NCBI RefSeq assembly: GCF_001660625.3
Contig: NC_071284.1
Location: 26,553,547 to 26,617,546 of the forward strand
DNA length: 64,000 nt
Origin: Ictalurus punctatus
Lineage: Eukaryota > Chordata > Actinopteri > Siluriformes > Ictaluridae
Reading direction: 5' to 3'
Below, piece by piece: positions 38,370 to 48,577 of the stretch. Under the pieces are notes generated by a model, which made no database searches, was not told the DNA's origin, and worked only from the letters and a program-made list of their open reading frames with translations. Made by a program: the position numbers and the translations under genes. Position 1 is the first letter of the stretch, and each line of letters begins with the position of its first letter.

Positions 38370-38690
38370 CAGTCCCCTCCTAAAGTATTGTAACAACAAG
38401 GCCAATTCTATAAGACATTTGGGTTTGAGATCAAAAGATGAATATGAGACATCTAGATATCATCTAGATATGTTAAACTACTTAAAACACAGCACAATTG
38501 GTGGCAGACCACCCAGTATTTAGGTGAGCAAAATTATAGGAACGGATCTTAAAGTGAGTTAAGTTAGTCTTAAAGTAAATAACACTTAATATTTGGTTGA
38601 TGTGCGATTCATCTTTTGATCTCAAACCTAAATGTATAGCAAAATCATGAGGGATTGGCTTTGCTGTTCCATTACTTTCGGAGGAGACTA
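38370..38690. mobile_element. TA-flanked Tc1/mariner-type miniature element
   Basis: Ends cagtcccctcctaaagtatt and the inverted gttccattactttcggagga plus gacta are flanked by TA on both sides (38368-38369, 38691-38692). A second inverted block lies inside (tttgagatcaaaagatgaat at left, attcatcttttgatctcaaa at right). The 321 bp have no coding potential. Confidence 0.82.
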
Positions 38691-38702
38691 TACGATACAG
38701 TA

Positions 38703-38829
38703 CATGAACAAGGTACTTGGAAAATGATCCATTTTACACTTGGTTGTTTTATGATTGTGTCCTGAGTGTACAGATTGCAACCCTGTGTAAATTGGTTCAA
38801 GTAAAATGTTTCCAAGTACCTTGTTCATG
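38703..38829. repeat. Inverted repeat next to the miniature element
   Basis: Perfect 21-bp arms (38703-38723 and 38809-38829; catgaacaaggtacttggaa plus a) are followed inward by a further imperfect inverted block (cattttacacttg / caagtaaaatg). The loop is about 50 bp. It begins only 10 bp after the end of the preceding element. Confidence 0.9.
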
Positions 38830-39779
38830 ATGCATTTAAAACAGATTTAAAACTTATCACTTAAACCACTTCTGAGACACATTTAGGCCAGATCTACATA
38901 CCTACAGAGGCACAGCATAAAATGTAATTGATGCACCCAGCATTAACATTCATGTCCTTAGGTAGACGAAAACCATCCCTATTAAATATGCTCTGTATGA
39001 GGCTTGTATTGCGATTTTAAAAGCCGCTGTGAAACGGTGGAAACGGTCACACAGAGAGCTGCTAAAAAGCTGCAGTCTCTTTATAAGCAGTGTGGAAAAC
39101 AAGTTAATTAGGTTTAGGGCATTGCTATGACTGATATGGCAATTGATTCCAAAGTAGTTTTACCCTAATTAAAAGACTGTTGTGTTTTATAATTAGCATG
39201 TCATATAATAACAATTAATTATTCAGTTTATATAGCTGGCTGTGGTCACTGATGAAAGCATCCCAGTGGACTGACAGTATTAAAGCATGTAGCGCTCTCT
39301 CTGAAAATCTCTTTCTCTAAGATCTTAAAAATATTTGAGATTGAGTAGACCACAATTTACACAAATGAATTCTTTCAAGAATGTACAGAGCTAATGTTAG
39401 ACACCATGATCAAGAGGGTTACATATGAGAGCAGATCACCTGCATGCTCACTTATGCATTATATATTAATATATAAGGAATGAAGCATGGTGGGGCCTTA
39501 TGTTATAGGAAATAAATCAAAATGTGGCCTGACCCTGATAATTATTTTCCAGGAGCAGTCAAAAACTTCCCAAAGTGTTTGCCAATGCTAACATGATGTA
39601 ATTTATTACATAAACATCATTTATTATTCATTTTTTTAAATGTGCGTTCTTATTATCACTTGCATTACAGCAGCTGCAGATATTCTTTGTTTTTGCAGTA
39701 GTCTCTGTTTATTTCTGTTTTGAAATGAAGACAAAAGTACAGTTTTTCATGCGAGATGGATACCCTGAAACCTTGTGTT

Positions 39780-40182
39780 TTTTCCTTGTTGTCGTCGTTC
39801 GTAGTCAAGGAGGTCCATGAGATGTTTCTTGTGCGACACCTTGGTAATGAAAAGCCTTTTTATAGACCATCAATTTATTAACCCAGCTGATATTAATTTG
39901 CACAGATAGGGGGTATAATTACTTACGGATTTCAGATGGTTCCTTGTCTTAACTTGCCTTGGAAAACTGATTTTTCTTAGTGTGTTCAGTACTTTTTTCC
40001 TGTGTCATTAAACTTTATTACACATAACTTTGTTTATGGGCTTTAATGTTGTGAATTCTTTGTATTTCTGGATTTCTTGAGTTAATACTGATGTCTGGTG
40101 AAAATTTCATGTGAATAGCCTCATTGAAAATATATTTACTGAAACATGTTGCTGCGTGCAATACTTATTTCCCCCACTCTAT
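39780..40182 (+). mobile_element. Tc1-like element remnant, 3' end
   Basis: The segment ends with tgctgcgtgcaatacttatt plus tcccccactct, the kind of terminal sequence seen in fish Tc1-like elements. The left border is uncertain and no transposase is readable. Confidence 0.4.
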
Positions 40183-40539
40183 GCCACTTAGTTACACTCA
40201 GTTTTGTTAATTGACCCATACTTTATTAGAGAGAGTTTTGTCTTTCTAGATTTCTTTTTCTTTCTAGTTTGCAGCTTACACAAATGCCACTGTCAAGTCT
40301 CTAGTGAGTTCTAGGTTAGAGGACATTCATTCATGTGTGGCTTCCTGAAATCACTGTCTACACGGTCAGTTTCATCACAAATCATACTCTGAGCTGGTGA
40401 TGTTATCACGCACATTGCTAAAACCTACTGAAATATGAATGCAGCAAATGCATTACTGCCTCCACATGTTGACTGAAGACTTAATTCACTCCAATGTGGT
40501 GTGAGTGAAAGAGACGTGTAATAAGCAGACATTCTTTCT

Positions 40540-40541
<2 letters not shown>

Positions 40542-40586
<45 letters not shown>
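40542..40586. repeat. (CT)n microsatellite
   Basis: A CT run of 45 bp. Further on, 40830-40857 is TG and 40856-40876 is GA, and 41020-41083 holds AAAT, GAGT and GACA tetranucleotide runs. Confidence 0.95.
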
Positions 40587-40589
<3 letters not shown>

Positions 40590-40825
40590 GAGAGACTATT
40601 AAGGGGTGTGTCAATAGCCTTGTCCAGCCTATGCTTATTTTAGGCTTCACAGAGAGGAAGAAAAATAAAAGACGTAAGCTCCGCTGACGGGAGGGTCTGA
40701 AAAGAGCCGTCTCTCTTTCCCTCCATTCCTCCATCCCAGAACACCTCCACCCATCCTCGCCTGCACACACCTTGGAATCACATGCAGCCAAAGGAGAATG
40801 CCATCTTTCTTTTGGCTAAAGGGAG

Positions 40826-40876
<51 letters not shown>

Positions 40877-41474
40877 TGAGTGATTTCTACTGTATGCATG
40901 TTGAAGCTGGACATTCTGACACATACCACATATATGACGTGCTATAGCGATGTGAGCTCACAAGGTAAGGGAGAGACGGTGCAACCTGAATGAAAGACAA
41001 ATCTGTATTAATAATAAATAAATAAATAAATGAGTGAATGAGTGAGTGAGTGAGTGAGTGACAGACAGACAGACAGACAGACATTTAAAGAGTCCCTGAA
41101 ATTGGTGTTTCAGAGCTTTTTGTGCCTCTCCTTTAATGTTATGGCCACCAATAAGATACTATATATTTAAAAAAATAAAAATCTTGTGTATTTCCTGCTC
41201 TAAAATAATTTGCTGGGCCCACATCCCTAACACAGTCTACTAGTTAATGACTTGTTTTATGATACTGCATATTCATGCTAAACTACTCTCGCTTTCTCTA
41301 GAGGGTCTGCTATGAACGTGGTCAAGGACTGCCTACTTTCCCAAGTCGTTAGACTGACCTTGCAACTGGCCAATCATTTTTAACTGCCATGTAAAATGTT
41401 TTCAGCCAAATTTTCTATGACTTTTAAAGACGATGGAATGAACTTCTTTTTAAAATTCATTGATTATGATTAGC

Positions 41475-41700
41475 AGTGGTGGCTTGGTGGTTAAGGCTCT
41501 GGGTTACTGATCGGAAGGTCGGGCACTGCTGAGCTGCCACTGTTGGGCCCTTGGGCAAGGCCCTTAACCCTCTCTTAACCATGATACAGGAGCAGCGTAT
41601 CATGGCTGACCCTGCGCTCTGACCCCAACCTTATTACATGCTGGGGTATGCGAAGAAAAGAATTTCACTGTGCGGTAATATATATGTGACAAAGACTCAT
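41475..41700 (+). mobile_element. tRNA-derived SINE
   Basis: The head ggcttggtggttaaggctct resembles a tRNA A box, and tcggaaggtcgggcac sits at the B-box place. The body follows with cactgttgggcccttgggc, 'tcatggctgaccctgcgctc' and the tail 'aagaaaagaatttcactgtg'. This is a SINE family common in otophysan fishes. A reverse-oriented copy lies at 46696-46925. Confidence 0.8.
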
Positions 41701-41715
41701 TATCATTATTATTTA

Positions 41716-42002
41716 CAATGGTGCTTGAACATTTGTGAACTCTTTAGAATTTTTTTCATTTATTTCTGCTTAAATATGACCTAAAACATCAGATTTTCAC
41801 AAAAAAGTAGTCCTAAAAGTAGTCAAAGAGAACCCAATTAAACAAACGAGACAAGAATATTCTACTTGGTCATTTATTCATTGAGGAAAACGATCCAATA
41901 TTCTATTAATATGACCAAGTATAATATTTTTGTTTCGTGTGTTTAATTTTCTCCTCTTTATCTACTTTTAGGACTTGTGTGAAAATCTAATGTTGTTTTC
42001 AG

Positions 42003-42084
<82 letters not shown>

Positions 42085-42134
42085 GTATATATATATAAAA
42101 TTCTAAAGGTTTCACAAACTTTCAAGCACTACTG
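41716..42134. mobile_element. TA-flanked Tc1 fold-back element interrupted by (AT)n
   Basis: The left end caatggtgcttgaacatttg and the right end caaactttcaagcactactg are inverted, flanked by TA (41714-41715, 42135-42136). The inverted arms run inward for most of the element: attttcacaaaaaagtagtc at left pairs with acttttaggacttgtgtgaa at right. A 93-bp AT run (42005-42097) sits within the right arm. This is the end-to-end remnant of a Tc1-like element that lost its transposase. Confidence 0.85.
42005..42097. repeat. (AT)n microsatellite
   Basis: A 93-bp AT run with two TATGTA interruptions, inside the element at 41716-42134. Confidence 0.96.
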
Positions 42135-42625
42135 TAGCTTTAATAATCTGTGAGTTCTCGTAAACCAGTTCACGGAGGTGCACATACATAGAAGTGCAGC
42201 TCACTAATCTTGTTGCGATCTTTAAGATTCTGAAGCTTGTGGTCAGAAAAATGTGCATAAGATACCAGACACTCTTCCCACCGCCCACGATGCATCTGAG
42301 CCTGACACTAATGTTAAGCCGAAGTTCAATACAGACAGTTGCACGTTACATCTATCTACCCATACTGAGAATGCACGGAATTGTATTCTCAGCACTCAGC
42401 ACATGATACTTGTAACTCGCACTCGGTGTGAGTTCGGATGCCAGGACTGCACTGAGGATTGTCACTGTGTTTGTGGAAGGATTTACATTGTGTTGTTTGG
42501 CACTTGACTTTAATTGATGTAAAATGTATCTGTTGTTATATATGACGTAAACATCTATTCAGAGATTTATTGTGTTGTCATGATTAATCGTTGCTATCGT
42601 GAGTACATGAGGTAGACTCGGGGAC

Positions 42626-42659
<34 letters not shown>

Positions 42660-42671
42660 AGAGAGAGAAAG
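42626..42671. repeat. (GA)n microsatellite
   Basis: A GA run with GAAA interruptions. Confidence 0.95.
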
Positions 42672-43264
42672 ACTACTCTAATAGTGCTGTTTCAGAGCTG
42701 GGAATGTGGCAGGTGGGTACGACATATCGGTGTCGTGTTTGTGCGGGTTGAGTGAGAGTGCTGTTTACGCCATACTGTCTCCCTCTCTGTCTCTCTGTGT
42801 CTGTCTCTCCCTGCCCGGGGTTCTGTACAGAATATTTTGAAGCAGTAATTCCTCACTTGTTTGGCCATATGTCAGATAGATAAAGGGGTTCTGCACTGTA
42901 ATTGTGCTTCTTACTTTCCCATATGGAAGCACACGTACCCACGCAGTCCCTCACTAAATCGAGCGTATGTCACAGAATTCAGAATGTACTGGCACGGTAT
43001 GGTGGGTTGTGTGTGTCTAATGGTGTAACTCTTCTGACGTTGCTATTGTCTGCTAATGTCGCTGCTCTTTGGTGTTTGATAGCTCTTTGATTCGTGATAA
43101 ATGGCGTTTAATGACGGGGTCATGAGAACACACATATGGCCCCTGGGCTGCACTGCCTTTCCTCTTGCCAAGCACGGGATTCATGCTGAGAGTCTGAATA
43201 GCTGAGTGGATCAGCCAATTAACGCAGCTTTTGTTGTTGTCGTTTGTGTTTGGTGTCGTTGCAG

Positions 43265-43344
43265 GCTCTGCAGAAGCTGGCCAATCAGTATCTAAAGAGG
43301 GACTGGCCTGGCATCAAGCCAGATGACCAGAGAAACGACTACAG
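43265..43344 (+). CDS. fchsd2: fchsd2 internal exon: F-BAR domain, ALQKLANQYLKRDW
   Basis: An 80-bp exon that enters in phase 0 directly after the exon at 8269 and ends with AG, two bases into a codon completed by the next exon. Residues ALQKLANQYLKRDWPGIKPD and DQRNDY are the core F-BAR signature that follows the EREYAQ segment in all FCHSD proteins (family form: QKLASQYLKRDWPG). The acceptor is gttgcag and the donor is gtgaat. Basic residues in KRDW belong to the concave, membrane-facing side of the F-BAR dimer in this family. The DDQRNDY segment may be one residue longer than in mammals, judged from memory. The CDS is the second seen and starts the compact exon cluster of the window. Confidence 0.95.
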
Positions 43345-44432
43345 GTGAATTACTACACACACATGCTAACCTCAAACCTCATTTGGGATAAAAATGCTGT
43401 GATGATAAAGTGCTTCAGATGAAATACACACAATTTCCCCCTCACCCAAGATATAGATGTCAATACACCAAGAGGATTTTTTAGTTTTGCAGTAGAGTTA
43501 TGAGTCTAATGTATCGTACAATAGGCTTATAGCCTTCAGTTTAGAATAGTGCAAAAAAGCTTACCTAAATCTCACGCTCACTTCTAAATATGCTGTAATT
43601 TAATCACAGCTCTAAGTCTAGGTCAATATGTATGCTTCGCCATAGCTTTGCTAATGTTCAGCTAAACCAAAATGCATCAGTATTGCCATTAAGCTGATAT
43701 CTTTAGTCATGCAGAAAGCTAATCGGGTTGTATTGATGCACGCAATGCAATCATTTGCATGTGCATCATGGGAATGTGCAATCCATGTTTTGGAAATTAG
43801 CATTCTATTAATTATGTACATACTGCAGTTGCACTGTTTGAACACCAGAGGTATGTGCAATCTGGGCAACCCTTAGAGTTAAAGACGCCACGGAAATCCA
43901 TCATTTTAGCCGACTTTGGAGCTCTATTTCCAAAGTGTTTAAACTAAAGCCTTAGGCAGTGCTACGGAGCGCATTATGTTTCAGTCAATCATTCAATCAG
44001 ATGTTTGGGAGAATTTATTTTTAAGATATGGTGAATCTGTAGTATATTTTGTTTACTATATTAAACCTCAGTTCATCCAAATATTCTGAGAATCTAATTC
44101 AATTCAATCGTGAAGCCAGAATCATAAATAGTATTGAAACATGACCAGGGTGTATCAAGACAACCCTATAGGTTACAGTACATAGAAATATTTTATAGCA
44201 TCGAGAACAGAGTTAGTGAGGGGTCTAGAGGAAGCAAATCATTCCAATTTTTTAAAGAACATTTTTTATTGTTAAAAATGATTGTATTTCATATATATTT
44301 CAATAATTTTATATTTGCTACTCCATTCCTCCAATACCCTGATATGTCTTGTTACGTGTGGCTTGTTGCCCAAATGCAGCCTTGGTAGGAAATGTGGAAA
44401 GGCTTTGCAGACTGACACTTCCTCTCCTGCAG
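43345..44432 (+). other. fchsd2 intron, 1.1 kb
   Basis: A phase-2 intron with GT-AG ends (gtgaat ... cctgcag). It is AT-rich with no clear repeat or regulatory feature. Confidence 0.9.
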
Positions 44433-44577
44433 GAATGTGTATGGGGTGTGGAGGGCATATCTGGAGGGCACCGTGGAGGTGAACCAGACTCGACTCTATA
44501 TTTGCGAGAACTACAAGAACGAGATCTCGGACCCTGCCAAAACCGTACGCCTTTACAAAGAGCAGCAGCTCAAGAAG
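44433..44577 (+). CDS. fchsd2: fchsd2 internal exon: F-BAR domain, VYGVWRAYLEGTVEV
   Basis: A 145-bp exon. The first base completes Arg, then 48 codons read NVYGVWRAYLEGTVEVNQTR, followed by LYICENYKNEISDPAKTV and RLYKEQQLKK. The family has VWKSFLEGTMQVAQSRMNIC and ENYKNFISEPARTVR at this place, so order and spacing agree well. The acceptor follows a pyrimidine-rich cctctcctgcag and the donor is gtactg, a weaker consensus. It leaves in phase 0. The segment forms the second helix and loop of the F-BAR domain. A CT/CA microsatellite (44597-44638) starts 20 bp into the following intron, close enough to the donor that its length could influence splicing. Confidence 0.95.
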
Positions 44578-45143
44578 GTACTGCTCTCGTGCTCTCTCTC
44601 TCTCTCTCTCACTCTCACACTCTCACACTCTCTCTCTGATTTCTCCTACACTGATGTGTGTGCGTTGATGTATGCCTTTGAGTTTATATTTGATGTTATC
44701 CCTCTAGAGGAATTTGTAAATAGCATGCATATTAATTACATTTCATTCGAATAAAAAATTACATTGGATCGCATTATGTCCTGTTTAACGTGTGAAATGA
44801 ATTGCTATGTTGTCAGTTCATTTGGCTACAAGGAGCATAAAGAGAACCAAGGGAGAAATGCCAAAGGAAATTCATGCATCATTTTGAAGTAACAGTAATG
44901 TTTTAAGGAATAGAGCACAACTGGGAAGTTGATTATTTTGACTGTGTAGTTTGTACATACATAGTCACGTTCAGCGAAAAAGAAAATGTTCATGAGAACC
45001 CAGTGTTTCATGTCCTGTCCTGTTACACCTGATACACATGGATATTTACTTAAGTACTACTGTCATCCATATTCAATCATATCTAACTGCCCTGTTGTTC
45101 TGCCCCTCTATGGTGGTGCCCTCCATTGTTGATTGTGCTGAAG
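44578..45143 (+). other. fchsd2 intron, 0.57 kb
   Basis: A phase-0 intron, from gtactg to gctgaag. The acceptor has a poor pyrimidine tract (gattgtgctgaag). A CT/CA microsatellite lies at its start; the rest shows nothing notable. Confidence 0.88.
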
Positions 45144-45277
45144 TGCATCGAGCAGTTGGGCCGGATCCAGGCTGAACTCCAAGACTCTGTGAAGGACCTG
45201 GCAAAGTCCAAGAAGAAGTACTTTGAGCTGGAGCAGATGGCCCAGGCCGTCCGGGAAAAAGCAGACATCGAAGCCAA
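45144..45277 (+). CDS. fchsd2: fchsd2 internal exon: F-BAR domain, LAKSKKKYFELEQMA
   Basis: A 134-bp exon in phase 0 that ends two bases into a Lys codon (AA). It reads CIEQLGRIQAELQDSVKDLA, then KSKKKYFELEQMAQAVREKA and DIEAK. The family has CVDQLTKIQTELQETVKDLA, KGKKKYFETEQMAHAVREKA, DIEAK, which is nearly identical. It forms the long middle helix of the F-BAR domain, with the KSKKKY basic patch. The donor is gtaggt; the G of the next exon completes AAG. An unusual point is that a strong candidate cassette exon lies 310 bp downstream at 45588 in the following intron. Confidence 0.96.
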
Positions 45278-46436
45278 GTAGGTACTCTACGTACAGTGGG
45301 GTCTGAGCCCTAAAGCTAATGGTTCCAGAACTGTCCCGTTTACAACTTGATCATAAAGCCTCAGCAATGAAAGCCACTCGGGAGCCATCCTTTTTTACCA
45401 GCGATTAGAAACCAGCAGGAGATCCGTCTCAAACCTTTGCGTCTTCCTACTCAATTATCTGCCTTCTCAAAGATGATATGAAATCTAGTGTGCCCTTGTG
45501 GGTCTGCCAGAAAACGCAATACGGTCATTTTAGCCAGCATGTGCTCGACGGAAACCCTTCAGTAATGTTTGTCTTTCTCTTCTGCAGATTATTCGCTAGA
45601 TAGAAAATTTGTTAATGACAGTTCAGTTATTGAGGCCCGGTTCTCATCTTTAAGAGCCAATTGTAAGTACTGTAGAAGGAGAGAGATTGAAAGTGAGGTG
45701 ATTTGCTGGGTTGCATCTAGAGCTGGCTAGTAAAAGTATTGATTTGGACACAGGCCTAGCGCCACATTTTATTCGTGGCAATAAAGTGACGTGGAGAGAT
45801 TAGACTAGTCTGTTGTGTTCAGCCGTGGAATCGAAAGTGGGGGCCATTAGTCTTTCGCCTTATCCCCCTAAAAGTTTGTGATTAGACCACTAAAAAGCTT
45901 CTGTCAATCATCATAACCTGCTTTGTTCACATACTGTATATTCACCTGGATTGATGGTCTCACCCTAAAAAAAATGATTCAGTCCCTCATTTGTGCTGTT
46001 TTTAATAACAGACAAATAAAATAGAATCTCCTCTACTATAACTAACTGCTTACGGCAATCAGCGTCGGCGTTAGTACTTTTTCCTTCCATCTGATCAGGG
46101 TTTGACACGGAGCCTTAGAATTCTTGTAACTTCCTGCTCAGGGTCTGTTAATCTTGATTGAATTTGTAATGCCTGCTTTCTCTTTTGTCACGCAGGTCTG
46201 AGCTTAGGCTGATTTAAGAATGCCTTTTCCTGCCTTTCACAACTCAAGAACAAGCTAATCCTTGTTTTCTTAAAACCACTGTAAAGTTGCAAAGTGTTCC
46301 TCACTGGTGGGACACGTTCCACTCTGAATGCCTTCAAACCCACAGGATGATGGTCTTCATGATGTGGTGTCTAGAGCTGGGTTTGTTTTACAGTGCCTGA
46401 ATGCTGAGCTGATTAAAGTCTGATGTGTGTTCCCAG
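45278..46436 (+). other. fchsd2 intron, 1.16 kb, with possible cassette exon
   Basis: A phase-2 intron (gtaggt ... tcccag). It holds the 75-bp candidate cassette at 45588-45662, flanked by strong splice sites. Nothing else notable. Confidence 0.85.
45588..45662 (+). other. Candidate cassette (poison) exon in fchsd2
   Basis: Strong acceptor (ttgtctttctcttctgcag) and strong donor (gtaagt) bound 75 bp, a multiple of three. Entered from the upstream exon in its real phase, it reads Lys-Leu-Phe-Ala-Arg and then TAG at 45601-45603, so inclusion would truncate the protein within the F-BAR domain and should expose the transcript to nonsense-mediated decay. The phase-1 frame across it is fully open (YSLDRKFVNDSSVIEARFSS and on), but no neighbour junction of the gene has that phase. 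It may also be a decoy without use. The sequence shows only the splice sites, not use. Confidence 0.35.
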
Positions 46437-46491
46437 GTCAAAGCTGGGCCTGTTTCAGTCCAGGATTAGTTTACAGAAGGCCAGCGTTAAG
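46437..46491 (+). CDS. fchsd2: fchsd2 internal exon: SKLGLFQSRISLQKASVK
   Basis: A 55-bp exon. Its first G completes the Lys codon left by the previous exon; 18 codons follow and read SKLGLFQSRISLQKASVK, identical in all but one residue to the family's SKLSLFQSRISLQKASVK. It ends in phase 0. The acceptor gttcccag and donor gtgagc are good. It is not a multiple of three, so skipping it would shift the frame. It is part of the third F-BAR helix region. It also confirms the donor choice at 45278 because only that choice keeps the frame. Confidence 0.95.
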
Positions 46492-46695
46492 GTGAGCAAA
46501 ACAGCCTGAAGTGAAATGGACATAATTTTCTATGAGGCTTATCCCTATATGTTTAGTAGGGCTGGGCAATATGATTAGCAACAAGTTTTTTTTGTTTGTT
46601 CGTCTTTTTTTAAACTAAGCATTACTAGATTTTTTTTTTATAGTATGTAATAACACTGTTGTACCGGATACACTCATACCTGCACCAGACACACT

Positions 46696-46925
46696 AGAGA
46701 GACTCATTGTCACTTACATGTACAGTGTAATGAAATTCTTTTCTCCGCATATTCCAGATTGCTAGGAAACTGAGATTAGAGTGCCTGCTCAGCTATGATT
46801 CAGCACACTCAAGCATTCAGGGTTAAAGGCCTTGCTCATGGTCCAGCAGTGGCCAGTGCAGGAATATGAAATCACAACCTTCTGATCATTTAGGCCAGAC
46901 TCTTAACCACTGATCTGCCACATGT
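46696..46925 (-). mobile_element. tRNA-derived SINE, reverse orientation
   Basis: Diverged copy of the SINE at 41475-41700, on the minus strand. The landmarks in reverse are tgtaatgaaattcttttctc near the tail, ggccttgctcatggtccag, and tctgatcatttaggccagac near the tRNA-like head. Confidence 0.72.
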
Positions 46926-47217
46926 TATTATCATCACAGTAAATAAAGGGCATGAATAGCTGCCACTAACACCAACTGCATGTTTCATAAGTAAAGAATA
47001 AAACACGATGAGGTGGTGTAATGTAGTCTAATATCAAGTGGAATTACTGTTATCACCACAGAGTTGATTATTTTCCATTAACAGCGCATCTCACAGTTCT
47101 TTGTTAATATTTATTTATTTGTTAGAAAAACACATCGTACATTTTATCCGTTTTATATTTACTTTTAATGTTCTGAAATGTATGTGGAACAAATAGGTCC
47201 TGGTTTTACATTATAAC

Positions 47218-48026
47218 TAGAGATGCACCAATACTAAATTTCTCAGCCGATACCGATAACCGATTATTCAGAGACATATCGGCCGATACCGATAGTTCTG
47301 CCTTTTATGCCTTCTTTTAAATTAATAATAATAACTAATTCCACAATTCTGAAAGAAATGCCAATAAAAACTTTATTCTCTCCGTTTCAACAAGTTGTTT
47401 CACAGTAACTGGTCTCAGAAACAGAAAACACATTACTCACATTAACACATGAACTGAATTCTGAAGATTAAAGTAAGATTTCTTAACTTACTGAATGTTA
47501 TTAATTCATATTAACATTGACTGAATTGTAAAAAACGTCCTGTTAGTCTCACATTCACTCACCACAAACAAAAGCATTTCTACTTCATCACTGACATCAA
47601 ACTGGTAATATATAATATAGACTTTTTTACATATTAACATTAACTGGATATGAAATACACTACTGTACAAATATATTTTTCTGTGCTATAAATACTTTTT
47701 CGTCAAATCCTCTCCATTTAAATCATCCAGCGGTGTACCGGCACTTTAATTCAGCTCGAGCAGCTCGACGCAAAAAAAAAAAAAGACTCAACGCCGAAAC
47801 TCCCGCTTCACTGCTGCTCACTTCCGGTGTCAAATTTTAGCAGTGTGGAGATTACAAACTGCAGTTTTGTCATCATTCCACACATCATCTTTACACGCAG
47901 CAAGAAATTGATGTGTTTTCCCGCCCTCTTTTGATTGACAGGATATAATCTGCCCCGATCATCAGCGTGAAAATTTGCCTTTATTGGCCGATACCCATGA
48001 TTGGCCGATACATCGGTGCATCTCAA
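47218..48026. mobile_element. hAT-type non-autonomous element with 8-bp target duplication
   Basis: The left end tagagatgcaccaatac and the right end tcggtgcatctcaa form inverted repeats. They are flanked by attataac (47210-47217) and tttataac (48027-48034), 7 of 8 identical. Just inside are the paired sub-terminal motifs cagccgataccgataaccg at left and ttggccgatacccatgatt at right. The 809-bp body has no transposase. It interrupts an older repeat, whose pieces continue on both sides. Confidence 0.9.
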
Positions 48027-48448
48027 TTTATAACAGCTAATAGTTTAAAAGAAAAAAAGCCGCTGATCATGTCGCAGAGAAACCTTCAAGCCCTCTGTCC
48101 TGAAGACTTTCCTGTATCAGTGACTGTTACACAGTGCTGACACTGGAGGCTCCTTCCTATGTGCTAAACATCTTCTCAAAGTACACTTCACCAAATAGAC
48201 GTTTGTAATCCATTTATATAGAGCAGCCAGACCTACAGTCTGAGCCATGCTGCTACAGAAAATTAATCAACACCTTCTGACTGATCAGATTTGAGAAGTA
48301 TTGTAACTTCACTTGTAACTATTATAATACATAACATCACATACCCTGATCATTTTGGCCATATTTCCCACCCCTGAATTGATCTTGTTGAATGTTTTTA
48401 ATGCAGTATGTTTGAGTGATTTTTAAAAACGTGTCGTTTGTGTGTTAG

Positions 48449-48577
48449 CTCAAAGCCAAGAGGAGTGATTGCAACTCCAAAGCCACCCACGCCAGAAACG
48501 AATACCTTCTTACACTTGCGGCGGCCAACGCACATCAAGACCGCTACTACCAGACCGATCTGGCCAACTGTATCAAG
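48449..48577 (+). CDS. fchsd2: fchsd2 internal exon: F-BAR domain, LTLAAANAHQDRYYQTDL
   Basis: A 129-bp exon, 43 codons, phase 0 on both sides. It reads LKAKRSDCNSKATHARNEYL, LTLAAANAHQDRYYQTDLAN and CIK. The family has LKARRSECNSKATHARNDYL, LTLAAANAHQDRYYQTDLVN at the same place. The NAHQDRYYQTDL stretch is the most conserved signature of the FCHSD/Nervous wreck F-BAR domain. The acceptor is tgtgttag with a modest pyrimidine tract; the donor is gtgaga. It is followed by a 12.9 kb intron. The identity of the gene is strongest on this exon. Confidence 0.97.

Larger units (their letters stand above)
8315..43264 (+). other. fchsd2 intron, about 35 kb
   Basis: A phase-0 intron running from gtaaga to gttgcag. 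It makes up over half of the window. No conserved coding exon is visible inside. Its recognisable content is the 40-bp minisatellite with an inserted hAT-like element (8.4-10.6 kb), copies A to C of an unidentified four-copy repeat, short-loop inverted repeats at 15.0 and 37.8 kb, several miniature DNA transposons, a degraded LINE near 25 kb, a SINE near 41.5 kb and many microsatellites. Stretches with nothing recognisable include about 10.6-12.1, 12.7-13.3, 20.0-21.6, 25.9-28.6, 28.9-33.0, 35.7-37.7 and 42.7-43.2 kb. Confidence 0.85.
46492..48448 (+). other. fchsd2 intron, 2.0 kb, filled with repeats
   Basis: A phase-0 intron (gtgagc ... gtgttag). It carries a reverse-oriented SINE (46696-46925), an old interspersed repeat (about 47040-47217 and 48027-48180) and, inside that, the hAT element at 47218-48026. 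A possible short hAT-type end (tagggctgggcaatatgatt) stands at 46557. Confidence 0.85.

Noticed and set aside
41475..41550. Functional tRNA gene
   Set aside because: Only the head of a SINE is tRNA-like; no cloverleaf can be completed.
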